A stretch of DNA of 64,000 bases from Amycolatopsis jejuensis (GTDB lineage: Bacteria; Actinomycetota; Actinomycetes; Mycobacteriales; Pseudonocardiaceae). The notes beneath the pieces are model-generated. The model had not been told where the DNA came from and did no database searches. It was given only the letters and a program-made list of their open reading frames with translations. Location of the stretch: NCBI RefSeq assembly GCF_000717335.1, contig NZ_JNYZ01000011.1:124001-188000 (forward strand). Direction: 5' to 3'. The position numbers and the translations under genes were made by a program. This document shows positions 8,153 through 16,143 of this stretch, piece after piece. Each line of letters opens with the position of its first letter. Position 1 is the first letter of the stretch.

Positions 8153-8892
8153 CGCCTCCCCTGGTCGCTGTCGCGCACGGCAGTCGTGATCCCCGCTCGG
8201 CAGCGACCGTGCGGGCACTCGTCGACGTCGTGCGCGCCCAAGCGCCGGGGCTGGACGTGCACGAAGCGTTCCTGGACCTTTCGGAGCCGCGCGTCACCGA
8301 GGTGCTCCGCGGGCTGTACACGCAGGGCCACCGCGCCGCGGTTGTCGTGCCGCTGTTGCTGGGCAGCGCTTTCCACGCCCGGGTCGACCTCCCGGCGCTC
8401 GTCGACGAGGTCACCGCCGAGTGCCCCGGGTTCCGGATCCAGGTGTCGGACGTCCTCGGCGCGGACCCGGCGCTGGAGGCCGTCGCACTCGACCGGCTGG
8501 CCGGGGCGCGCCGCCGCAGCGGAACGGGTGTGCTGCTCAGCGCGGTCGGTTCGTCGAATCCGCAGGCCAACGCTGTCGTCGCGGCAATGGCCGCGCGGTG
8601 GGAAAAGCGGCTCGGGCTGCCGGTGAGCGAAACGTTCGCCAGCGCTACACAGCCAGACATCCCGGCGGCTGCGGCGAGGCTGCGCGCGCGGGGGGTACGA
8701 CACCTGATCGTCGCGACGTGGTTCCTCGCGCCCGGGCTCTTGCCGGACCGGATCGCGTTGCTCGCCCGCGACGCCGACCCCGGCGCCTTCCTCGCCGAAC
8801 CGCTCGCCGACGACCCGCGCGTGGCGGACGTCGTGATCGCCCGGTACGCCACCGCGGTCACCGGGCTGCTGCGGACCGCCCAGCTCGTCTAG
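8149..8892 (+). CDS. Sirohydrochlorin chelatase (CbiX/SirB family)
   Basis: 247 residues from GTG, coupled to cysN by a four-base overlap. The AHGSRDPRS motif at the N-terminus carries the metal-binding histidine of the family; a second, related half follows (LSAVGSSNPQAN and HLIVATWFLAPGLLPD), giving the two-half CbiX layout. It inserts iron (siroheme) or cobalt into sirohydrochlorin. Being last in the sulfate operon points to siroheme for the sulfite reductase, as with Rv2393 next to cysH in M. tuberculosis. Confidence 0.88.
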   Translation: MTPPLVAVAHGSRDPRSAATVRALVDVVRAQAPGLDVHEAFLDLSEPRVTEVLRGLYTQGHRAAVVVPLLLGSAFHARVDLPALVDEVTAECPGFRIQVSDVLGADPALEAVALDRLAGARRRSGTGVLLSAVGSSNPQANAVVAAMAARWEKRLGLPVSETFASATQPDIPAAAARLRARGVRHLIVATWFLAPGLLPDRIALLARDADPGAFLAEPLADDPRVADVVIARYATAVTGLLRTAQLV

Positions 8893-8998
8893 ACCACTCA
8901 GCGTGGCCCGCCGCCGCCGTCCGGGCTCGCCACCACCGCCAAGCGGCCGGGTCTTATCGCCACTTTCCTCACTCCCCGCACATGGGAACGGGCAATCC

Positions 8999-9028
8999 TT
9001 GACGCACTACTTAACTTGCCGGTAACTC
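8999..9028 (+). promoter_or_regulatory. Candidate promoter of the secreted-protein gene
   Basis: TTGACG at 8999-9004 and TAACTC at 9023-9028 are 18 bp apart, about 50 bp before the ATG at 9079. The -35 box is good and the -10 box moderate. Confidence 0.35.
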
Positions 9029-9078
9029 TCTAAGCACCGCGCGGCTCCCCCTCCAAAACCGCAGGTAGGTGCATACAG

Positions 9079-9714
9079 ATGAAAACAGTTCGGCTTTCTC
9101 GTGCCCGCTTGGCCGCCGTCGCCACGTCGGTCGTCCTCCCACTGGCGCTCGCCACCCCGGCGCTGGCGGCCACCACCGTCACCTTCGACTGCCAGGCCGA
9201 CGCACCCGTGGTCGGCCCGAAGCAGGTGACCCTCACCCAGGACGCAGACGTCACGGCGCCCGCGACGATCACCCCGGGCGGCGCGTTCGACGTGGTGATC
9301 GACCCGGCGCCGAACAAGGTGCCGTCGTCGGTGAGCGGGTACACGGTGAAGAACATCAACACCTTCGCGCTGAAGATCCCGATCCCGGCGAACTCGTCGT
9401 TCGTGAGCGCGGACCTCACGGGCGGGTCGGGCCTGGGCGACACGCCACCGAAGCTGACGGTCGACGGCGGCGTGGCAACACTGAGCTTCCCAGGCCCGAT
9501 CGCAGGGGGCGCGACGTTCGAACTGCCGACGGTCACCGCGCACCTGAAGGCAGGCGACTCGGGCAAGATCGAGACGAAACTGGCCGGGACCAGCTACTCC
9601 GACCCCGGCCTGACCTTCAAGGCGGTGGTGAACAGCGTCCTGGGTGACGTGACCGCGCCGACGTCCTGCTTCCCGTCCCCGAGCCCGGTTTTCACCACGA
9701 CGACCATCGGCTGA
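9079..9714 (+). CDS. Secreted protein of unknown function
   Basis: 211 residues. A clear signal peptide occupies residues 1-31 (a basic start, a hydrophobic run, then ALA-A cleavage near TPALAATT). The mature part is beta-rich, without helical stretches. It carries only two cysteines, near its first strand (TFDCQAD) and its end (TSCFPSP), which could form one disulfide linking the two ends. A threonine-rich C-terminus ends the protein. It resembles the all-beta, two-cysteine secreted proteins common in actinomycetes; I do not recognise a characterised family. It is likely monocistronic, with a promoter before it and a hairpin after it. Confidence 0.75.
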   Translation: MKTVRLSRARLAAVATSVVLPLALATPALAATTVTFDCQADAPVVGPKQVTLTQDADVTAPATITPGGAFDVVIDPAPNKVPSSVSGYTVKNINTFALKIPIPANSSFVSADLTGGSGLGDTPPKLTVDGGVATLSFPGPIAGGATFELPTVTAHLKAGDSGKIETKLAGTSYSDPGLTFKAVVNSVLGDVTAPTSCFPSPSPVFTTTTIG

Positions 9715-9722
9715 CCCTCGGT

Positions 9723-9760
9723 GCCCGCTGCGTTGTGCCCGGAGTTACACCGCAGCGGGC
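9723..9760 (+). terminator. Hairpin after the secreted-protein gene
   Basis: A perfect 10-bp stem (9723-9732 with 9751-9760), extended inside by GTG/CAC. It lies eight bases after the stop codon and has no T-run. It probably terminates or protects the transcript. Confidence 0.55.
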
Positions 9761-9786
9761 CGCGGGAGTATGCGAAGGTGTTCGGC

Positions 9787-10560
9787 ATGGTCGACGAACT
9801 GGTGCACTACGACGTCGTGGGCGGCATCGCCACGATCACGCTGGACTCCCCGCACAACCGCAACGCACTGTCGGCGCAGCTGCGGCGTGAGCTGAGCGCT
9901 TCGCTGGACAAAGCCCGCGAGGACGACGCAGTGCGCGTAGTGCAGCTGACGCACACCGGCCCGGTCTTCTGCGCAGGAATGGACCTGAAGGAAGCCCGCG
10001 GCGCAGGTGCAGGCGACCAGGGCGTGAACGAGTTCCCGAACATCCTGAACCAGCTGTGGACAAGCCCGAAACCGGTAGTCGCACGCCTGGCCGGACCAGC
10101 CCGCGCAGGCGGCATCGGCATGGTCGCCGCATGCGACATCGCAGTGGCCGTCCCGGAAGCGACGTTCTCCTTCTCGGAAGTCCGCATCGGCGTAATCCCG
10201 GCCCTGATCAGCCTGACGGTGCTCCCCAGGCTGAACGCCCGAGCCGCCCACGAACTGTTCCTGACCGGCGACGTCTTCGACGCCCAGCGCGCAGTGGAGA
10301 TCGGCCTGCTGAACGCCTGCGTCCCGTCCGAAGACCTGGACGCTGCCGTACAGCGCTACCTGACCTCACTGACCCTGGGCGGCCCGAAAGCCCTGGCCGC
10401 CACCAAAGAACTCTTGGCCCGCCCCCGCCCAGCCACCCCCTCGGCCGGCTTCGCCGACATGAACACCTTGTCCGCCAGCTTCTTCGCCAGCGAAGAAGGC
10501 CAGGAAGGCATCAAGGCTTTCGCGGAGAAACGCAAACCAAACTGGGTCCCCCAGCCCTGA
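9787..10560 (+). CDS. Enoyl-CoA hydratase/isomerase family protein
   Basis: 257 residues from ATG, with GAAGG eight nt upstream; the longer frame to 9721 runs through the hairpin and is rejected. This is a crotonase fold: the first oxyanion-hole segment is FCAGMDLKEA and the second PARAGGIGMVAACDIAVA. The general acid-base glutamates of true hydratases are not evident in the usual places, so the exact reaction is open (hydration, isomerisation or hydrolysis of an acyl-CoA). It is monocistronic and could supply the hydratase step missing from the bad/ali cluster, but nothing links it specifically. Confidence 0.85.
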   Translation: MVDELVHYDVVGGIATITLDSPHNRNALSAQLRRELSASLDKAREDDAVRVVQLTHTGPVFCAGMDLKEARGAGAGDQGVNEFPNILNQLWTSPKPVVARLAGPARAGGIGMVAACDIAVAVPEATFSFSEVRIGVIPALISLTVLPRLNARAAHELFLTGDVFDAQRAVEIGLLNACVPSEDLDAAVQRYLTSLTLGGPKALAATKELLARPRPATPSAGFADMNTLSASFFASEEGQEGIKAFAEKRKPNWVPQP

Positions 10561-10584
10561 CCCACTCCCCCAAGGCCGCATTCC

Positions 10585-10631
10585 GTGACGGGAACCATCA
10601 CGGAATCAGATTCCCTCATGGTTCCCTTCAC
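10585..10631. terminator. 47-bp near-perfect palindrome between convergent genes
   Basis: Centred on base 10608, with only three mismatched pairs over 23-bp arms. The strongest arms are GGGAACCAT at 10590-10598 and ATGGTTCCC at 10618-10626, with GGAATC-A-GATTCC at the centre. A second, overlapping stem pairs TTCCGTGA (10581-10588) with TCACGGAA (10598-10605), so two alternative folds compete. It lies between the hydratase gene and the convergent barstar gene and should act as a bidirectional terminator. I recall similar palindromes scattered in Amycolatopsis genomes. Confidence 0.7.
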
Positions 10632-10793
10632 AGCCTTTCCCCACCCTCCAAAGCCGCACCCGCGCGCCCGACTCACGCCCGGCACCCAGACCCGGCCCTG
10701 CACCCCGATCCGAAGCTCAAACACGGTCACAATCCAGCTTCGGGGTGCCCCCACGCAACAGTTCCGGCCACCACAGAACCAACGCGGCAACCC

Positions 10794-11165
10794 TCAAGAA
10801 TCAGCCAAAACCACCGTCAACCGCCACCCATCCGCCCCCCGCCCATCCCCCGGCCCCAACGCCCGCTGCGCATCCGACAGCACGCTCCGCACCGCCAGAT
10901 AAGTCTTGGGCTCGGAACCCCGCAACCCCTCCGACCCCACCCAGATCAGCACGTGCTCCCCCCGCGGCAGCCACGACAGATCCGTCAGCATGTCGTACAG
11001 CGCATCCAGATTCCGCCCGAAATACTCCGGAAACGACAACGCCTCGGCAATCGCGTCCAACGTGGACGCCTTGTCCAGCATCCGCGCCCCGTCGACCCGA
11101 TGCGGATACGCCCCCCGCGCGAAGGCCTGGTCCGCAGCGGCCTTCGCCTCCCCGTCCGCGCTCAC
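10794..11165 (-). CDS. Barstar-family ribonuclease inhibitor
   Basis: 123 residues. The segment FPEYFGRNLDALYDMLTDLSWL is the hallmark of barstar, carrying the helix and acidic residues that plug the active site of barnase-like RNases. The GTG start overlaps the stop of the upstream RNase gene by GTGA, giving coupled synthesis of toxin and cytoplasmic inhibitor. Its role is immunity to the enzyme encoded just before it. Confidence 0.9.
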   Translation of the reverse strand: MSADGEAKAAADQAFARGAYPHRVDGARMLDKASTLDAIAEALSFPEYFGRNLDALYDMLTDLSWLPRGEHVLIWVGSEGLRGSEPKTYLAVRSVLSDAQRALGPGDGRGADGWRLTVVLADS

Positions 11166-11596
11166 CGGGCAGGATCCACGACGACGAACGACACGTAATG
11201 GTCGCCGGTGTAGTACAGCTCTTTCCCGGCCCCGGTGACGAGCCGCCGCGGTCCCCGGTCCGGGCTTCCCGGCGTCTTCACCGTGTACTCGTGGTAATAC
11301 CCGTTCTTCTGGCTCGGCAGCACTTTCTCGCGATTCTGGAAGACGACGTCGTCGTTGCGCGGATACGGATACGGCCCGCCTTTTTCGATCAGCTGCCAGG
11401 TGTCCCGCGCCTGTGCAGGCAGCGAGGACAACGGCTTCACCGGCAGCCCGGACCCGGCGCCGGGCACCTTCCCGGCGGCGGCCGAACTCGCGGGCGGCGT
11501 GTCCGGACCCCCGGTGGCTTCCTTCACGAGCCAGCCACCGAGCACCAGCACGAGAAGACCGATGAGCGCGGCGGTGATCCGCCTACGGTTGACCAT
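11162..11596 (-). CDS. Secreted or membrane-anchored barnase/RNase Sa-like ribonuclease
   Basis: 144 residues. A hydrophobic segment at 8-23 acts as signal peptide or anchor, followed by a proline/alanine-rich linker. The catalytic domain (about 50-144) keeps the guanyl-specific RNase pattern: GYYHEYTV with the general base E103, RRLVTG with R118, and YYTGDHYVSF with H133. The E-to-R and R-to-H spacings of about 15 residues match RNase Sa. TAAGCT ends eight nt before the ATG, so initiation may be leaderless. With the overlapping barstar gene it forms a barnase-barstar pair for export of an RNase. Confidence 0.9.
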   Translation of the reverse strand: MVNRRRITAALIGLLVLVLGGWLVKEATGGPDTPPASSAAAGKVPGAGSGLPVKPLSSLPAQARDTWQLIEKGGPYPYPRNDDVVFQNREKVLPSQKNGYYHEYTVKTPGSPDRGPRRLVTGAGKELYYTGDHYVSFVVVDPAR

Positions 11597-11607
11597 GGTG
11601 CGCCAGC

Positions 11608-11808
11608 TTAGGAGCGGCCGGGACGGTCGTCGTCACGGGCCGGGCCGAACCAGCGCGAGACGAGCTCCACCACCTTGTCGATCGCCCACGCGGCCAGCAG
11701 GCACAGCGGCACGAGCACCACCATCACCAGCACGAACTGCACCGGGAACCACGCCTGGGCAAGCCACAGCTCGACCCCGTCCCACCAGTCGGCCAGCCCG
11801 TTCAGCAC
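11608..11808 (-). CDS. Small single-pass membrane protein
   Basis: 66 residues from GTG. A tryptophan-rich N-terminus (WWDGVELWLAQ) precedes one transmembrane helix (VQFVLVMVVLVPLCLLAAW), and a charged cytoplasmic tail ends RDDDRPGRS. TAGGCT lies seven nt before the GTG, which supports this start over the much longer open frame. It is divergent from the oxidoreductase at 11869, whose promoter is back-to-back with its own. Function unknown. Confidence 0.6.
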   Translation of the reverse strand: MLNGLADWWDGVELWLAQAWFPVQFVLVMVVLVPLCLLAAWAIDKVVELVSRWFGPARDDDRPGRS

Positions 11809-11815
11809 GAGTGTG

Positions 11816-11862
11816 AGCCTACGCGCGCTCCACTGCGCCACGGCGGTGAGGGGAGGTAGGTT
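11816..11862. promoter_or_regulatory. Back-to-back leaderless promoters
   Basis: Only 60 bp separate the two start codons. TAGGCT (11821-11816, minus) stands seven nt from the GTG of the membrane protein, and TAGGTT (11857-11862, plus) six nt from the ATG of the oxidoreductase. Both are placed as leaderless -10 elements, so polymerases on the two genes would compete for this stretch. Confidence 0.55.
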
Positions 11863-11868
11863 GCCCCC

Positions 11869-12834
11869 ATGTTCGCCGTATACGCCAAGGAACCCAACGC
11901 CGAGTCCCCGCTCGACTCTCTGGTCGCCGGCGAGCGGCCCGAACCCGAAGTACCCGATGGCTGGGTCCGGGTCACCGTGAAGGCCGCCAGCCTCAACATG
12001 CACGACCTGTGGACCCTGCGGGGCGTCGGCATCAAGGCCGACCAGTTCCCGATGATCCTGGGCTGCGACGGTGCGGGCACGCTCGACGACGGGACCGAGG
12101 TCGTCCTGCACTCGGTCGTCAACGCGCCGGGCTGGCAGGGCGACGACACGCTCGACCCGAAGCGCACCCTGCTCACCGAGAAGCACCAGGGCTCGTTCGC
12201 GGACCAGATCGTGGTCCCGGCCCGCAACGCCGTACCCAAGCCGGCCGGGCTGAGCTTCTCCGAGGCCTCGACGATGGGCACGGCGTGGCTGACCGCGTAC
12301 CGGATGCTGTTCGTGAAGTCGGGCCTGCGCCCCGGCCAGACGATGCTGGTACAGGGCGCTTCCGGCGGGGTGTCGACGGCGCTCATCGCGCTCGGCCGCG
12401 CCGCCGGGTTCCGCGTGTGGGTCACCGGGCGCAGCGAGGAGAAGCGGGCGCTGGCCGAGAGCGTCGGCGCGCACCAGACGTTCGAATCCGGCGCGCGGCT
12501 GCCCGAGCGGGTGGACGGCGTCTTCGAGACAGTCGGCAAGGCGACCTGGGGGCACACGCTCAAATCGCTGAAGCCGGGTGGCGTGGTCGTGGTGTCCGGG
12601 TCCACCAGCGGCCCCGACCCGTCGGCCGACCTGCAGCGCGTGTTCTTCCTGCAGCTGCGGGTCCTCGGGTCGACCATGGGTACCCGCGACGAGCTCGCCG
12701 ACCTGCTCGCGTATCTCGACCTCAAGGGCATCAAGCCACAAATCGGTCTCGAACTCCCCCTCACCGAGGCCAGGGAAGGCTTCGCCGCGATGGCCGCCGG
12801 GGAGACCGCGGGCAAGATCGTCTTCACCCGCTGA
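11869..12834 (+). CDS. Zinc-binding-dehydrogenase-type oxidoreductase (MDR family)
   Basis: 321 residues. The GroES-like N-terminal half holds NMHDLWTLRG and LGCDGAGTL; the Rossmann loop QGASGGVSTALIALGRAAG is near residues 164-182, followed by WVTGRSEEKR, which suggests NADPH. Zinc-ligand cysteines are lacking. It may start leaderless (TAGGTT six nt upstream), though GGGAGG is also close. It probably reduces a quinone or enone; the substrate is unknown. Confidence 0.85.
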   Translation: MFAVYAKEPNAESPLDSLVAGERPEPEVPDGWVRVTVKAASLNMHDLWTLRGVGIKADQFPMILGCDGAGTLDDGTEVVLHSVVNAPGWQGDDTLDPKRTLLTEKHQGSFADQIVVPARNAVPKPAGLSFSEASTMGTAWLTAYRMLFVKSGLRPGQTMLVQGASGGVSTALIALGRAAGFRVWVTGRSEEKRALAESVGAHQTFESGARLPERVDGVFETVGKATWGHTLKSLKPGGVVVVSGSTSGPDPSADLQRVFFLQLRVLGSTMGTRDELADLLAYLDLKGIKPQIGLELPLTEAREGFAAMAAGETAGKIVFTR

Positions 12835-12987
12835 CCCGCGCTGGCCTGGGCTTTTCCATTTACGGACCAGCCCGGGCCGGTGCTTGTACCCGCTGTCTCG
12901 TGAATCGTCAACACTCCCGGTTCGCAATCAGGTCGTGACCCCCGAAGTTCCACCAGAAATCGACCTTGGGCAGCTAACCTGGAGAAC

Positions 12988-14016
12988 ATGACCGCGACGC
13001 AGCGGCCCGTACCCGCCGACCGGGGCGGCCGGCCCCCCACCGAACCGGACCCGGTCCGGGAGTCCTTCCGGCGGTTCGCCGGCGTGCGGACGCGGGTTCT
13101 CGAGGTCGGGCCGCCGTTTGCCGAGGGAGGCCCACCCAAGCGCACGCGCCGCAAAGGGGTCGAGAAGCCCCGTCCGCCGCGGCTCGTCCTGCTGCACGGG
13201 TATTGCGACAGTGCCGACACGTGGCGTCCGGTACTCGGGGAACTCGCCGCCGCGGGCGTCCCGGCGATCGCCGTGGACCTGCCCGGGTTCGGCGACGCAC
13301 AGCCGCTGCGCCCCGGTCCGATGCTGCCGCAGCTCGACGCGTTCACCGCGGCGGTGGTGCGCGAGCAGGCCGTGCTCGGGCCGGTGGTGGTCGCGGGCAA
13401 CTCGCTGGGCGGCACGATGAGCCTGCGGGCCGCGCAGAACCACCGGCTGCCGATCACCGGCGTGGTGTCGATCGCCGCGCCCGGGTTCGTCGATTCGTGG
13501 CTGGTGCGCACCGTCGGGCGCAACCCGCTGCCGCTGCGGCTGTACTCGTCGCTTCCCTTGCCAGTACCCGGTTTCCTGGTGCGCGCGGTCGCCGAGCAGG
13601 TGGTGCCGCGGATCCTGTACGCGAACTCGCGACACGCCGATGCCGGCCAGGTCCGCCGGTTCACCACACTCTTCCCCGATTACCGGGCCACCACGGCCCG
13701 GCTCGAACAGGCCCGTCAGCTCGTCGCCGAACTGGCCGACGCGTACCGGCTCGACCGCGTCCGGGTACCGCTGCTCGCGGTCGCGTGCGGCAAGGACAAG
13801 CTGGTCACGTCGGCGTCCGGGCGGAAGCTGCACACCCTCGTGCCGCACAGCAGGCTGGTCGTGCGCGAAGACTGGGGGCACTGCCCGCAGCTGGACGATC
13901 CGCCGGAAGTCGCGGAGCTGCTCACCTTCTTCGCCGCCGGAGCGGTGCGAACGGGAGGCCGCCCGTTGCCCGTACCCACCGTGATTGCTGCCCCCGAAGA
14001 CACGGCAACCGGGTGA
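12988..14016 (+). CDS. Alpha/beta hydrolase
   Basis: 342 residues. Strand and oxyanion segment LVLLHGYCDSADTW, nucleophile elbow GNSLGG (about residues 139-144), acid in CGKDKLV and histidine in DWGHCPQ complete the triad. A cap domain of about 90 residues separates the halves. The N-terminus has about 40 extra polar residues and the C-terminus about 25. TAACCT ends seven nt before the ATG, suggesting leaderless initiation; GGAG is too close to be an effective ribosome site. The substrate (ester, lipid or haloalkane) cannot be inferred. Confidence 0.85.
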   Translation: MTATQRPVPADRGGRPPTEPDPVRESFRRFAGVRTRVLEVGPPFAEGGPPKRTRRKGVEKPRPPRLVLLHGYCDSADTWRPVLGELAAAGVPAIAVDLPGFGDAQPLRPGPMLPQLDAFTAAVVREQAVLGPVVVAGNSLGGTMSLRAAQNHRLPITGVVSIAAPGFVDSWLVRTVGRNPLPLRLYSSLPLPVPGFLVRAVAEQVVPRILYANSRHADAGQVRRFTTLFPDYRATTARLEQARQLVAELADAYRLDRVRVPLLAVACGKDKLVTSASGRKLHTLVPHSRLVVREDWGHCPQLDDPPEVAELLTFFAAGAVRTGGRPLPVPTVIAAPEDTATG

Positions 14017-14138
14017 CATCAGGCCTCAGCGACCGTCACACTCCGGAGTCGATGACAAGCGGGTTGTCGACCGGTACGGTGCCCAGCCAAGGCCCGTGAC
14101 CCGGGCTCCCTCCGTTTGAGAAGCCTGAGGAGACAACG

Positions 14139-15635
14139 ATGTCAGCTCCGCGCAGCCCGGGTGGCCTCGGCACCGGGTCCGGAATCTTCCGGCGCAAGCC
14201 GATCGACACCATCGAGGGCGCCGGTGAAAGCGGCCTCCAACGCACCCTCGGCCTGCGGCAGCTGACCGCGATCGGCGTCGGCGGCATCATCGGGGCGGGC
14301 ATCTTCTCGCTCGCCGGCGCGGTCGCGAACAAGACCGCCGGACCCGCGGTGCTGATCTCGTTCCTGATCGCGGGCATCGCAAGCGCGGCGGCGGCCTTCT
14401 CGTACGCCGAGTTCGCGGGTCTCATCCCGCGCGCCGGCTCCGCTTACACCTACGGGTACGCGGTGCTGGGCGAGATCGTCGGCTGGTTCATCGGCTGGGA
14501 CCTGCTGCTCGAGTACACCGCGATCGTGTCGGTGGTGGCGATCGGGATTTCCGGGTACTTCAACGATCTGCTGGGTTTCCTGCACGTGTCGCTACCCCAG
14601 TGGATGGCGGGCGCGCCAGGGACGGAACCGGCAGGCGTCGCGTCGGGGTCGTACAAGGTCAACCTGTTCGCCGTGCTGTTGTGCCTGCTGATCGCGTTCA
14701 TCCTCAACCAGGGCATGAAGAACGCGGCCCGCTTCGAGACGCTGCTGGTGTATCTGAAGGTCGGCCTGGTGCTGCTGGTGATCGTGGTCGGCGCATTCCA
14801 CATCCAGAGCGGCAACTACAGCAACTTCTTCCCGTTCGGCATCAGCGGCGCTTTCACCGGCGCCGCAACGGTCTTCTTCGCCGTCTTCGGCTACGACGCC
14901 ATGTCCACCGCGGCGGAGGAATCGCAGGACTCCCAGAAGCACATGCCGAAGGCGATCATCTACTCGCTGGCCATCTCGATGGTGCTGTACGTGCTGGCCT
15001 GCCTGGTGCTGACGGGCATGGTGAAGTACACCGACATCAACCCGGAAGCCGCGTTCTCGAGCGCGTTCGCAAAGGTCGGACTGGGCTGGCTGGGCGCAAT
15101 CATCGCGGTCGGCGCGATCATCGGCATCCTGACGGTGCTGTTCACCTTCCTGCTCGGCGCAACGCGAGTGGGCTACTCGATGAGCCGCGACGGCCTCCTG
15201 CCGAAGTGGTTCTCGAAGACCCACCCAGTACGCAAAGTCCCGAGCCGGATCACGTGGATCCTCGGCGGGGCATCCGCAGTGATCGCCGGGGTACTGCCGA
15301 TCGGCGAGGCCGCGGAACTCACGAACATCGGCATCCTGCTGGCGTTCGTGGTGGTCTGCATCGCGGTGATCGTGCTGCGGTACAAGCGCCCCGAGCTGCC
15401 ACGCACGTTCCGCACGCCGGGCATGCCGGTGGTCCCGATCATCGGCGTGGTGTTCTCGATCTGGCTGATCACCTTCCTGAAGCCGGAAACCTGGCTGCGC
15501 TTCGCGATCTGGTTCGTGATCGGGATGGTGGTGTACTTCGCATACAGCAAGCGCCATTCAGCCCTGGAACGCAGCGAGGACTCATCCCCAGGCGACGGCC
15601 CCACCTCGGGTGGAGTCCAGTCCACTTCGGACTGA
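14139..15635 (+). CDS. Cationic amino acid transporter-type APC permease
   Basis: 498 residues, about 12 transmembrane helices. The signature of the CAT branch is present: GVGGIIGAGIFSLAG in helix 1, then AGLIPRAGSAYTYGYAVLGE, and a conserved SMSRDGLLPKW loop. These are proton-coupled amino acid importers or exchangers in the plasma membrane. A GAGGAG site precedes the ATG. It is monocistronic and ends at a strong hairpin. The transported amino acid is not determinable. Confidence 0.9.
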   Translation: MSAPRSPGGLGTGSGIFRRKPIDTIEGAGESGLQRTLGLRQLTAIGVGGIIGAGIFSLAGAVANKTAGPAVLISFLIAGIASAAAAFSYAEFAGLIPRAGSAYTYGYAVLGEIVGWFIGWDLLLEYTAIVSVVAIGISGYFNDLLGFLHVSLPQWMAGAPGTEPAGVASGSYKVNLFAVLLCLLIAFILNQGMKNAARFETLLVYLKVGLVLLVIVVGAFHIQSGNYSNFFPFGISGAFTGAATVFFAVFGYDAMSTAAEESQDSQKHMPKAIIYSLAISMVLYVLACLVLTGMVKYTDINPEAAFSSAFAKVGLGWLGAIIAVGAIIGILTVLFTFLLGATRVGYSMSRDGLLPKWFSKTHPVRKVPSRITWILGGASAVIAGVLPIGEAAELTNIGILLAFVVVCIAVIVLRYKRPELPRTFRTPGMPVVPIIGVVFSIWLITFLKPETWLRFAIWFVIGMVVYFAYSKRHSALERSEDSSPGDGPTSGGVQSTSD

Positions 15636-15644
15636 CCCGGATCT

Positions 15645-15677
15645 CTGCGGGGGACGCCTTTCGGGTGTCCCCTGCAG
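15645..15677 (+). terminator. Hairpin terminator after the permease
   Basis: An 11-bp stem with one mismatch (15645-15655 with 15667-15677) starts nine bases after the stop codon and is followed by TGGTTTCTT. The long GC stem and T-rich tail fit an intrinsic terminator. Confidence 0.7.
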
Positions 15678-16143
15678 TGGTTTCTTACCGTGGTTTCCTA
15701 CCGCCGCGATTCCTGACTCCCGCGATTCTGACCGCAGCCGGTCCGACCGCAGCGTTGCCGCGACCGTTCCAGCCGCGGGGGTCCTACCAACCATCCTTAC
15801 CGCATTCTGTCCATACTGCAGCAGTTTCTCGCCGCGGTTCATGCCGACTGCGGTTTACCGCAGGGGTTTCACCACAACCGCCCCCAACCCCGCCGCCCTC
15901 ACAGCAACCGTCCCCACTCCAGCGGTTACCGCAGGGGTCTCACCCCAACCGTCCTCACTCCAACCGCCGTCACCGCAGCGGCCCTCACCCCAGCCGCCCT
16001 CACCCTGCGGTCCTCACCGCAACCGCCCTCACCCCAGCCGCCCTCACCCCAGCCGCCCTCACCCCAGCCGTCCTCACCCCAGCGGTTCTCCCCGCAACCA
16101 CCCTTGCCCCAACAGTCGCCGCAGGGGTTCAGTTCAACCGTCC
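15678..16143. repeat. Non-coding tract with 15-bp tandem repeats
   Basis: This gap holds degenerate copies of a 15-bp unit, GCCGCCCTCACCCCA, cleanest at about 15990-16085 where at least four copies run in a row; variants (CAACCGTCCTCACTC and similar) extend from about 15880 to 16130. Upstream, variants of ACCGTGGTTTCTTACCG appear at 15680-15720. One strand is almost free of G in the core. The frames across it give only Pro/His/Arg repeats and no gene-like protein, so I regard it as non-coding. Confidence 0.7.

Noticed and set aside
12928..14019. Minus-strand frame opposite the alpha/beta hydrolase
   Set aside because: The plus-strand gene has the complete catalytic triad; the antisense product has no recognisable motif.
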